This document shows, in pieces, positions 1 through 5,826 of a DNA stretch of 5,826 nt. The DNA comes from Flavobacteriales bacterium. GTDB lineage: Bacteria > Bacteroidota > Bacteroidia > Flavobacteriales_D > Sanyastnellaceae. The translations under genes were made by a program, and so were the position numbers. The stretch spans positions 1 through 5,826 of the forward strand of contig DQKQ01000150.1 in assembly GCA_015660615.1 (NCBI GenBank), written 5' to 3'. Each line of letters starts with the position of its first letter. Position 1 is the first letter of the stretch. The notes under the pieces are model-generated. The model was not told the DNA's origin, did not search any database, and saw nothing but the letters and a program-made list of their open reading frames with translations.

Positions 1-1247
1 ACAAACTGGAAAAACATTACGTACATCTCGTCTGTGGTAAGGTCCCCAAACCACATATCCTGAGGAGGGTTGTTGGGGTTGAATGTGTTTGAGGATGTAT
101 TGTCATACTCTGCAATCGCGTGAACGGTATATCCCGCAGGGATATGGAGTAAAGTTGGAAAAGTGAAGATTCCTTGCCAATGAAAATCCCAGTTGGGGAT
201 AGAGATCATAGGAATGGTGTCTTGGTTATCGGGAGAGGTGGCATATACAAGCCATGATTTCCCTAACAAATGTGCGTGAGGAATTGTGGAAATAACACTT
301 ACGTCACTTGGCACATAGCGAGTCCCATGAAACGAAACGACTTCGTTGGCCGGAATATAAAATGGCACGAGCAGGTCCGCAGGAGATAAAAGATTTGTTT
401 CTATTTCTCGCTCTAGGGGTACATCGGAGAAGTAGATATTAATCGAGGTTTGGTCTAACTCATCTTGATAAGCTGGGCCATAATGCATCTGAAGAAGCAG
501 CTCAGAGCCTGGCTCCATAATCTTACCGATAGTGGGCGGGAACATCAGCGGTGGCGAGCCGGGAACCCAACCGCCGAATAGCTGATCCTCAACGGGTACA
601 CTGTAGTCACCGAAACTCTCGTAACCGGCTGCAGGGTCTGCATTGTCAAGTATGGCAGCAGCATTTATTGATGCAGGGTTAGTTGTGTAACCGATTAGAC
701 CGTGATGCGCGATTGCGTTATTTGAAGGGATGATTTTTACTGCCGATATTTCCACAGTTTCAGTTATACCTGTTGGGATTCTAAAAACTTGGTATTGCTC
801 AATTCCGTCTCCGCCGTGCAGATAGGGTTCTGACATGGTGAGGATAAGATCCGGTTCGCCCAATTGGGATACAGAGTCAAAATCTGGCATGCCTGGATTA
901 TCTGAGGGATCGCCTTCTGGCATATCAGCCCCAACCCAGTCCACTATTGTTTGCTTCTCCTCCTCGGTAAGGAAACGCTCACCATTTAATGTTGTGTAGT
1001 TGTGATCCGGAGTCCATGGCGGCATGTAACCAGATTGTGTGACATACTCGATATAATACCCATTGGCAGCCACCTCATCATAAGTTGTAAGTGGCATAGG
1101 TCCCAATTCACCTACTCTGTGGCATTCAGTACAATTGTTGTAAATAATCGGAGCTACATCTAAGTGAAAAGTCGGAGTTTGGGCGTAAGAGGTCGTCGCG
1201 TAAATAATGAAAGCGGCGAGAAGTAAGATATTTTTTATTTTAAGCAT
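1..1247 (-). CDS. Secreted cytochrome c / PHM-like copper monooxygenase, downstream tandem copy (partial, C-terminus outside window)
   Basis: This reading frame starts with ATG at 1247 and stays open for 415 codons to the left edge, so the C-terminus is missing. It aligns without gaps to the complete paralogue on its right, with about 49 substitutions (about 88% identity, counted by hand). It has a signal peptide ending near SYA (residue 22), a heme-c motif C39-T-E-C42-H43, and an MPPW motif whose Met75 could be the axial heme ligand. It has all the PHM-type copper ligands: the HH pair (181-182), His255 in LLQMHYG, His324/His326 in PHAH, and Met408 in TTDEM. The family hydroxylates substrates using O2, two copper ions and an electron donor; the substrate here is unknown. 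Differences from the paralogue cluster at residues 125-131 and 285-318, away from the ligands. A dockerin-like tail probably follows outside the window, judging from the paralogue. The copper fold is a confident call; heme attachment is inferred from the motif. Confidence 0.88.
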   Translation of the reverse strand, partial: MLKIKNILLLAAFIIYATTSYAQTPTFHLDVAPIIYNNCTECHRVGELGPMPLTTYDEVAANGYYIEYVTQSGYMPPWTPDHNYTTLNGERFLTEEEKQTIVDWVGADMPEGDPSDNPGMPDFDSVSQLGEPDLILTMSEPYLHGGDGIEQYQVFRIPTGITETVEISAVKIIPSNNAIAHHGLIGYTTNPASINAAAILDNADPAAGYESFGDYSVPVEDQLFGGWVPGSPPLMFPPTIGKIMEPGSELLLQMHYGPAYQDELDQTSINIYFSDVPLEREIETNLLSPADLLVPFYIPANEVVSFHGTRYVPSDVSVISTIPHAHLLGKSWLVYATSPDNQDTIPMISIPNWDFHWQGIFTFPTLLHIPAGYTVHAIAEYDNTSSNTFNPNNPPQDMWFGDLTTDEMYVMFFQF

Positions 1248-1299
1248 TTGACTAAGATAGTTTTTTTATTAGGCAAAGCCAAATCTCTCCAATAACGTC
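1..1299. repeat. Left unit of a direct tandem gene duplication (period 1557 bp)
   Basis: Every position from 1 to 1299 aligns with the position 1557 bp to its right (1558-2856) without net insertion or deletion. The repeat covers the coding region plus about 52 bp of leader; the shared leader includes an A7 tract and ends at a common ACGTC (1295-1299 and 2852-2856). The left boundary lies outside the window. Identity is uneven: long identical runs (88-134; 1150-1190) alternate with a much more diverged stretch around 280-400. Confidence 0.93.
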
Positions 1300-1334
1300 T
1301 AAAGATGTACTAACAAAAATCCAAGTCATGTGTT
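1248..1334 (-). promoter_or_regulatory. 87-bp spacer between the tandem copies, with the conserved leader of the downstream copy
   Basis: The part nearest the downstream copy (1248-1299) repeats the leader of the upstream copy, including an A-rich run (TAATAAAAAAAC on the minus strand) and a box TGGCTTTG (minus strand, 1274-1281) that is one base off the Bacteroidota -7 consensus TAnnTTTG. No TTTG lies at the expected -33 distance. The remainder (1300-1334) is not shared with the other copy. No Shine-Dalgarno sequence is seen, as usual in this phylum. Whether this spacer carries its own promoter or the copy depends on readthrough cannot be decided from sequence. Confidence 0.4.
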
Positions 1335-2804
1335 TTAACATGTTTCACCGAACACAGCAAGGACCGCCAATACGTCTGAAATACTCACAGCGCCATCGCC
1401 ATCAACATCTGCTTCACACTCTGAAAGGCATCCGTATTGACTGAGAATTAGTAAAATATCGCTAATGTCAATGCTTCCATTAGTCGCGACATCTCCTAAA
1501 CAACCAACAATAGGGTCAGAAATGATTGATATGTACTCATCACCTGGAAGATATTCAACGAACTGAAAAAACAAGACGTACATCTCATCTGTGGTGAAAT
1601 CTCCGAACCACATAGGCTGAGGCGGATTGTTTGGGTTGAATGTATTTGAGGATGTATTGTCATACTCTGCAATCGCGTGAACGGTATATCCACCAGGGAT
1701 ATGAAGTAAACTAGGGTAGGTGAAGATGCCTTGCCAATGAAAATCCCAATTAGGGATGGAAATCATAGGGATGGTATCTTGGTTATCAGGAGAAGTGGCG
1801 AAAACAAGCCATGATTTACCCACCAGATGTGAGTGAGGAATCGTTGATATTATGCTTATGTCGTCTTCGACATATACCGTACCGTGAAATGAAACTATTT
1901 CATTAGCAGGAATATAGAATGGAACAGAAAGGTTAGCCGGAGTTACAATGTATGTTTCAATTTCTCGTTCGAGGGGAACATCAGCGAAGTAGATGTTAAT
2001 CGTTGTTTGGTCTAACTCATCTTGATAGGCTGGGCCGTAGTGCATCTGAAGAAGCAATTCAGATCCGGGCTCCATAATCTTACCGATAGTGGGCGGAAAC
2101 ATCAGAGGTAGCGAGCCGGGAACCCAACCACCGAATAATCGATCCTCGACAGGAACGCCGTAGTCACCGAAACTCTCGTAACCGGCAGCAGGGTCGGCAT
2201 TGTCAAGCGCAATGGCAGCATTTATTGATGCAGAGTTAGATGTGTAACCTATGAGCCCGTGATGGGCTATAGCGTTATTTGAAGGGATGATTTCTACAGC
2301 CAATATATCCACAGTTTCAGTGATACCTGTGGGTATTATAAAAACTTGGTATTGCTCAAGACCGTCGCCACCGTGTAGATAGGGTTCAGACATCGTCAGG
2401 ACAAGGTCGGGATTGCCTAATTGTAGTCCTATGTCAAAATCTGGCATACCGGGGTTATCAGATGGGTTTCCCTCTGGCATATCAGCAGCAACCCAATCCA
2501 CTAATGTTTGTTTCTCGTCTTCTGTAAGGAAACGCTCCCCAATTAATGTTGTGTAATTGTGGTCCGGAGTCCATGGTGGCATATACCCAGATTGTGTGAC
2601 ATACTCGATATAATATCCATTTGCAGCCACCTCATCATAAGTTGTAAGTGGCATTGGGCCTAGTTCTCCTACTCTGTGGCATTTTGTACAATTATTGTAG
2701 ATAATAGGAGCTACATCTAAGTGAAAAGTCGGAGTTTGGGCGTAAGAAGTCGTCGCATAAATAATGAATGCAGCAAGAGCTACAATATTTTTAAATTTGA
2801 GCAT
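1335..2804 (-). CDS. Secreted three-part protein: cytochrome c domain, PHM-like copper type II monooxygenase, dockerin-like C-terminus
   Basis: The protein has 489 aa. An in-frame TAA directly precedes the ATG, so the start is firm. Residues 1-22 form a signal peptide (Lys3/Lys5, hydrophobic core, SYA|QT) without a lipobox Cys, so a soluble exported protein is expected. Residues about 25-112 look like a small c-type cytochrome domain: C39-T-K-C42-H43, with Met75 of MPPW as candidate sixth ligand. Residues about 130-425 match both halves of the PHM/dopamine beta-monooxygenase core. His181-His182 and His255 (LLQMHYG) correspond to the CuH site (rat PHM H107, H108, H172). His324-x-His326 followed by LxGK, and Met408 in TDEM, correspond to the CuM site (H242, H244, M314). 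Residues 435-489 hold two dockerin-like loops; the second (D466, D468, D470, D477) is canonical and the first has Ala440 at a ligand position. Likely role: copper-dependent hydroxylation outside the cytoplasm, perhaps fed electrons by the heme domain. Substrate is unknown. No T9SS-type sorting domain is evident. Confidence 0.9.
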   Translation of the reverse strand: MLKFKNIVALAAFIIYATTSYAQTPTFHLDVAPIIYNNCTKCHRVGELGPMPLTTYDEVAANGYYIEYVTQSGYMPPWTPDHNYTTLIGERFLTEDEKQTLVDWVAADMPEGNPSDNPGMPDFDIGLQLGNPDLVLTMSEPYLHGGDGLEQYQVFIIPTGITETVDILAVEIIPSNNAIAHHGLIGYTSNSASINAAIALDNADPAAGYESFGDYGVPVEDRLFGGWVPGSLPLMFPPTIGKIMEPGSELLLQMHYGPAYQDELDQTTINIYFADVPLEREIETYIVTPANLSVPFYIPANEIVSFHGTVYVEDDISIISTIPHSHLVGKSWLVFATSPDNQDTIPMISIPNWDFHWQGIFTYPSLLHIPGGYTVHAIAEYDNTSSNTFNPNNPPQPMWFGDFTTDEMYVLFFQFVEYLPGDEYISIISDPIVGCLGDVATNGSIDISDILLILSQYGCLSECEADVDGDGAVSISDVLAVLAVFGETC

Positions 2805-2856
2805 TTAACTAAGATAGTTTTTTTATTAAGCAAAACCAAATCTCAGTAAAAACGTC
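1558..2856. repeat. Right unit of the direct tandem gene duplication (period 1557 bp)
   Basis: This is the partner of 1-1299 at a constant 1557-bp offset. Homology upstream of the gene stops at about 2856, which marks one edge of the duplicated unit. Beyond it the sequences (2857 onward against 1300 onward) are unrelated by eye. Confidence 0.93.
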
Positions 2857-2863
2857 ATACAAA
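2831..2863 (-). promoter_or_regulatory. Candidate promoter of the leftward monooxygenase pair
   Basis: Read on the minus strand, TTTG (2863-2860) is followed after 21 bases by TGGTTTTG (2838-2831), one mismatch from the Bacteroidota -33/-7 pattern TTTG-N(17-23)-TAnnTTTG. Transcription would begin near 2826-2823, giving a leader of about 20 nt with an A7 run before the ATG at 2804. The -7-like box is conserved between the two gene copies but the -33-like box is not. Such short motifs arise by chance in AT-rich DNA, so this is tentative. Confidence 0.35.
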
Positions 2864-2913
2864 TTCTCTAACTACACCTTTGAACTAACTCTATCAACAT
2901 ACTACACAAACAA

Positions 2914-2957
2914 TATATATATCTACAGATATATATCTGTCAAGGTTATGTCAAGGT
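2914..2957. promoter_or_regulatory. Palindrome plus phased direct repeats in the divergent intergenic region; candidate operator
   Basis: Positions 2925-2940 form a perfect 16-bp palindrome (ACAGATATATATCTGT). The preceding bases 2915-2924 are also complementary to 2927-2936, giving an alternative hairpin. The palindrome overlaps the first of two identical 9-mers, TGTCAAGGT, at 2938-2946 and 2949-2957, starting 11 bp apart, about one helical turn. This layout would suit a dimeric regulator or cooperative binding on one face of DNA between the two divergent transcription units. Function is inferred from geometry only, and part of the palindrome is simple AT alternation. Confidence 0.4.
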
Positions 2958-3026
2958 ATGTGAACAAGACTTTACAATATTTAAATAAGTGTGTGTCTAC
3001 AAACATCTAAGCTATGTAGTTCCGAG

Positions 3027-3034
3027 TATCTTTG
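3027..3034 (+). promoter_or_regulatory. Candidate -7 box (TATCTTTG) for the GAPDH-sulP transcript
   Basis: TATCTTTG matches the Bacteroidota -7 consensus TAnnTTTG exactly. Transcription would start near 3040, giving a leader of about 24 nt before the ATG at 3064. No TTTG is found 17-23 bases upstream, so the -33 half is missing or weak. The box lies inside the extended open frame that begins with GTG at 2989, which argues that the true start is downstream. Confidence 0.4.
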
Positions 3035-3063
3035 CCGTGATTTTTACCCCCTATTACAAAATC

Positions 3064-4527
3064 ATGTCACAGTCATCAAGCCTTAGAGAGTCTTACAGTA
3101 ATGAACTGAACGCATACATCGATCAGGAAAAAGCTGCGGTTGAATTAATGCATTCAATCGGAAAACTTCTTTTCGAGAAAAACATCGAACTTGTTCTTTT
3201 CCGCATCCATCTTGTAGATAAGAACATAACCGAAATCCTCAACTTCCACAAGTACGCTGCGAAAGTGGTAGAGAGCCCCATAAATGTGGTCGACTCTGCT
3301 GAACTAGCCTCAGAGATTTACAATATGGATATCGCGCCAGCTAAGATTGATATAGGTAAACTCGCTAGTGAGTGGATTTCTGAAGCTTCTAATTTTTCTT
3401 CTAAGTCTGAGTTTCTTAATTCCAAACTTAAAGGTTTCTCAACCTCAGACAATTCGAATATCGAACCACGTGATGTAGTTCTATTTGGTTTTGGGAGAAT
3501 AGGAAGACTTGCCGCGAGGGAGTTGATTAAGCAAGCCGGAAAAGGACAACAACTCCGCCTACGCGCAATCGTCCTCAGAAAAATCGACAACGCTTCTCTG
3601 AAAAAACGTGCCGCCCTCCTCGAAAATGACTCTGTTCACGGACGATTCCCCGGGACTATTGAAATCGATTACGATCAAAAGCACCTTATTATCAACGGAC
3701 AGAGAATCCAAATTATCGCTTCTTCTGACCCCACTTCTATCGACTATTCTGCTCTCGGAATTAACGACGCACTCCTGATTGACAATACTGGAGTGTACCG
3801 AGATAAAGAAGCCCTTAGCTTACATCTGCAAGCCAACGGAATTAGTAAGGTTCTTCTTACTGCACCTGGAAAAGGTGTCCCAAACATCGTTTACGGAATC
3901 AACCACTCTGAGCTCGACATAAAAACCACAGACATATTTTCTGCTGCCAGCTGTACCACTAACGCTATCTCACCTATCCTAAAAGTAATCGAGGACAACT
4001 ACGGTGTTGTTAGAGGGCACATTGAAACAGTACACTCATACACAAACGACCAAAATCTTCTCGACAATATGCACAAAAAGGAGCGCAGAGGTCGTTCTGC
4101 CGCGGTAAATATGGTAATAACGGAAACAGGTGCTGGAAAGGCCGTAACGAAAGTTATCCCCTCCCTCGAAAACAAGCTCACCGCTAACGCCGTCCGCGTT
4201 CCTACTCCTAATGGATCTCTTGCTATCATGAACCTAGAACTCGGTCGCCTTACTACTATTGAGGAGCTAAATGGACTTATGAAGAAGGCTGCTCTTTCTG
4301 GCAGTCTTGTAAACCAAATCCATTACTCTATGAACGAAGAGCTCGTAAGCAATGATATTATCGGCAATGAATGTTGTGCCGTTTTTGATAGCCCAGCTAC
4401 CATCGTAAGCAATGACAGAAAGAGCGTAGTGCTTTACTCTTGGTACGATAATGAGTTTGGTTACACTAAGCAGGTAATACGCTTAGCAAAGTACATCGCA
4501 GACGTTAGACGTCGCATATACTACTAA
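3064..4527 (+). CDS. gap: Glyceraldehyde-3-phosphate dehydrogenase, long Bacteroidota-type form
   Basis: This cytoplasmic enzyme interconverts glyceraldehyde-3-phosphate and 1,3-bisphosphoglycerate in glycolysis and gluconeogenesis. The 487-residue product has about 135 N-terminal residues before the Rossmann motif GFGRIGR (142-148); classical GAPDHs of about 335 aa lack this extension, while many Bacteroidota homologues have it. The catalytic Cys297 sits in SAASCTTN and the general-base His324 in ETVHSYTNDQ. RRGR, TGAGKA, RVPTPNGS and the C-terminal SWYDNEFGY are also present. I chose ATG 3064 because MSQSSSLRESYSNEL resembles known N-termini of this form. The frame stays open back to a GTG at 2989, but that would add 25 unrelated hydrophobic residues and cover the candidate promoter. 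There is no Shine-Dalgarno sequence. Leu171 and Ile352 replace Asp32 and Pro188 of NAD-specific enzymes, so the cofactor may be NADP or both. The stop lies 9 bp before the transporter gene. Confidence 0.95.
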   Translation: MSQSSSLRESYSNELNAYIDQEKAAVELMHSIGKLLFEKNIELVLFRIHLVDKNITEILNFHKYAAKVVESPINVVDSAELASEIYNMDIAPAKIDIGKLASEWISEASNFSSKSEFLNSKLKGFSTSDNSNIEPRDVVLFGFGRIGRLAARELIKQAGKGQQLRLRAIVLRKIDNASLKKRAALLENDSVHGRFPGTIEIDYDQKHLIINGQRIQIIASSDPTSIDYSALGINDALLIDNTGVYRDKEALSLHLQANGISKVLLTAPGKGVPNIVYGINHSELDIKTTDIFSAASCTTNAISPILKVIEDNYGVVRGHIETVHSYTNDQNLLDNMHKKERRGRSAAVNMVITETGAGKAVTKVIPSLENKLTANAVRVPTPNGSLAIMNLELGRLTTIEELNGLMKKAALSGSLVNQIHYSMNEELVSNDIIGNECCAVFDSPATIVSNDRKSVVLYSWYDNEFGYTKQVIRLAKYIADVRRRIYY

Positions 4528-4536
4528 TTATAATTT

Positions 4537-5826
4537 ATGCAAAGAGTACTCAATTTTTTTGATTTCAACGGCCCCATTAATTATAGAATTGAAGTACTCA
4601 GTGGATTAACTGTTGCTCTCGCTCTTATACCCGAAGCAGTCGCTTTCGCACTTATCGCAGGACTTAGCCCATTAACTGGATTGTACGCAGCATTTATGGT
4701 AGGACTTGTAGCCTCAATTATGGGCGGAAGACCTGGTATGATTTCTGGCGCTACTGGCGCAATAGCTGTAATCATAGCTCCTCTCGCTCTTCTTTATGGA
4801 GTGGAATATGTCTTCGCTACCGTTATGCTTGCGGGAGTTTTCCAATTGGCAGCTGGTTTCCTAAAACTCGGAAAACTTATGCGCCTCGTTCCACAGCCTG
4901 TAATCTTCGGATTTGTAAACGGACTAGCTATAATAATCGGTGGATCACAAATTACCCAATTTAAAGATGCCGCGGGGGTGTGGCTTCAAGGGACTGAGAT
5001 GTATGTTTTCGGGGGGCTTGTGCTATTGGCGATGGGGATAATTTGGCTTATGCCTAGAATAACGAAAGCAGTCCCGGGAGGACTCACAGCTATCGTAGTA
5101 GTCTTCGGATTGTCCTACGGACTAGGAATAGACACAAAAACCGTTGGCGACCTCGCCTCGATAAAAGGAGGCTTCCCTCCCTTCCACTTAGCTCATATCC
5201 CTCTCACACTTGAGACATTCCAGATCATTCTGCCTTTCGCAGTAGTTGTAGCTTCAGTTGGACTCATTGAGAGCCTCTTAACGCTCAATATCGTGGATGA
5301 ACTTACCGGAACGAGGGGCAGTGGTAACCGCGAATGTGTGGCTCAAGGTTCAGCGAACATCCTTAGCGGAATGTTCAGCGGAATGGGTGGATGCGCTATG
5401 ATAGGCCAATCTCTGATCAACGTCTCTTCTGGAGCACGAACGCGCATCTCGGGAATTGTAGCAGCAGTAATGCTACTAGTCTTTATACTATTCGGATCTG
5501 GAGTTATCGCGCAGCTTCCTATGGCGGCTCTCACAGGACTGATGCTCATGGTTGCAATTGGAACATTTGAGTGGGCATCTTTCAAGACATTTAGGCGTAT
5601 GCCCTCAAGTGATGTATTAGTTATGGTTCTGGTCACACTAGTAACAGCGTTCCTTCACAACCTAGCTTTAGCAGTTCTCGTTGGTGTTATTATCTCTGCT
5701 TTGATTTTTGCATGGGATAATGCCAAAAGAATCCGTGCCCGAAAATCCATCGACGCACAAGGATGGAAGCATTACGAAATTTACGGGCCCCTCTTTTTCG
5801 GTTCCACAACGATGTTCGCTGAGAAG
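4537..5826 (+). CDS. SulP/SLC26-family inorganic anion transporter (partial, C-terminus outside window)
   Basis: The frame is open for 430 codons from ATG 4537 to the right edge; an in-frame TAA at 4531 fixes the start. The product is a polytopic inner-membrane protein. Its N-terminus has the SulP signature: LSGLTVALALIPEAVAFALIAGLSPLTGLY (residues 21-50, listed here only as the family's first helix region), then GMISGATGA (67-75) in the substrate-binding helix, VPQPVIFGFVNGLA (118-131), and the conserved loop with Glu245 (GLIESLLT) and SLINVSSGARTRISG (292-306). About 10-12 hydrophobic segments are visible to residue about 392. The last stretch, KHYEIYGPLFFGST (411-424), looks like the first strand of the cytoplasmic STAS domain, whose remainder is missing. 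Family members carry sulfate, bicarbonate, dicarboxylates or other anions; substrate cannot be read from this sequence. It follows the GAPDH gene after 9 bp and probably shares its transcript. Residues 147-167 use only GGG for glycine, unlike the rest. Confidence 0.92.
   Translation, partial: MQRVLNFFDFNGPINYRIEVLSGLTVALALIPEAVAFALIAGLSPLTGLYAAFMVGLVASIMGGRPGMISGATGAIAVIIAPLALLYGVEYVFATVMLAGVFQLAAGFLKLGKLMRLVPQPVIFGFVNGLAIIIGGSQITQFKDAAGVWLQGTEMYVFGGLVLLAMGIIWLMPRITKAVPGGLTAIVVVFGLSYGLGIDTKTVGDLASIKGGFPPFHLAHIPLTLETFQIILPFAVVVASVGLIESLLTLNIVDELTGTRGSGNRECVAQGSANILSGMFSGMGGCAMIGQSLINVSSGARTRISGIVAAVMLLVFILFGSGVIAQLPMAALTGLMLMVAIGTFEWASFKTFRRMPSSDVLVMVLVTLVTAFLHNLALAVLVGVIISALIFAWDNAKRIRARKSIDAQGWKHYEIYGPLFFGSTTMFAEK

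Noticed and set aside
1..1247. Possibility that the left copy is a pseudogene
   Set aside because: The frame is uninterrupted over 415 codons, aligns without net indels to the intact paralogue, and retains all heme and copper ligands. A defect in the unseen C-terminus cannot be excluded.
1326..1343. Hairpin CATGT/ACATG around the stop codon of the upstream monooxygenase gene, as a terminator
   Set aside because: The stem is only 5 bp with a 6-nt loop and the T-run (TTTTT) on the minus strand begins some 8 nt after it; too weak to call an intrinsic terminator.
2984..2998. Short GTGTGTGT tract before the GAPDH gene as a phase-variable repeat
   Set aside because: Only three GT units and a neighbouring TCT; too short to support slippage.
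2989..3063. GTG start giving a 25-residue hydrophobic N-terminal extension on GAPDH
   Set aside because: The extension does not resemble GAPDH, would cover the TATCTTTG promoter-like box, and the residues from ATG 3064 already match the N-terminus of the long Bacteroidota form.
1335..4775. Open frames antisense to or shifted within the real genes (minus strand 1496-1693, 3318-3590, 3999-4229, 4581-4775)
   Set aside because: They lie inside clearly conserved coding regions, have low-complexity or unrecognisable translations, and have no promoter or family motif of their own.
5343..5636. Minus-strand open frame of 97 codons inside the SulP gene
   Set aside because: The plus-strand frame carries conserved SulP motifs over the same bases, so the antisense frame is a by-product of its codon composition.

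Overview
The window looks like a piece of a marine-type Bacteroidota (probably Flavobacteriales) genome. The grounds are the roughly 487-residue form of glyceraldehyde-3-phosphate dehydrogenase with a long N-terminal extension, the lack of Shine-Dalgarno sequences in front of any start, A-rich leaders, promoter-like TAnnTTTG boxes, and secreted proteins that end in a dockerin-like calcium-binding domain. The lineage is inferred from these features, without a database search.

Left half, minus strand (1-2804): two consecutive paralogues lie head to tail. The upstream, complete one (2804-1335, 489 aa) is a secreted multidomain protein: signal peptide, a c-type heme motif domain (CxxCH), a two-domain copper type II monooxygenase core like that of peptidylglycine alpha-hydroxylating monooxygenase (PHM), and a C-terminal pair of dockerin-like EF-hand repeats. 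The second copy (1247 to the left edge) is cut by the window after 415 codons. The two are a tandem duplication with an exact 1557-bp offset and no net indel across the visible 1299 bp. It includes about 50 bp of leader. By hand alignment the proteins are about 88% identical, and all predicted copper and heme ligands are kept in both.

Middle (2805-3063): a divergent intergenic region of 259 bp. It holds a candidate promoter for the leftward pair, a perfect 16-bp AT-rich palindrome that runs into two 9-bp direct repeats spaced 11 bp apart, and a TATCTTTG box just before the rightward genes.

Right half, plus strand (3064-5826): a long-form GAPDH, followed after 9 bp by a SulP/SLC26-family anion transporter that runs off the right edge at the start of its STAS domain. 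The spacing suggests one transcript. The GAPDH keeps the catalytic Cys and His but lacks two residues classically tied to NAD specificity.

The two halves show no obvious functional link: one is a duplicated extracytoplasmic oxidase/hydroxylase of unknown substrate, the other central carbon metabolism plus anion uptake. The most unusual content is the heme-copper-dockerin fusion and its mosaic tandem duplication. No RNA gene, insertion sequence, CRISPR array or replication origin was seen.
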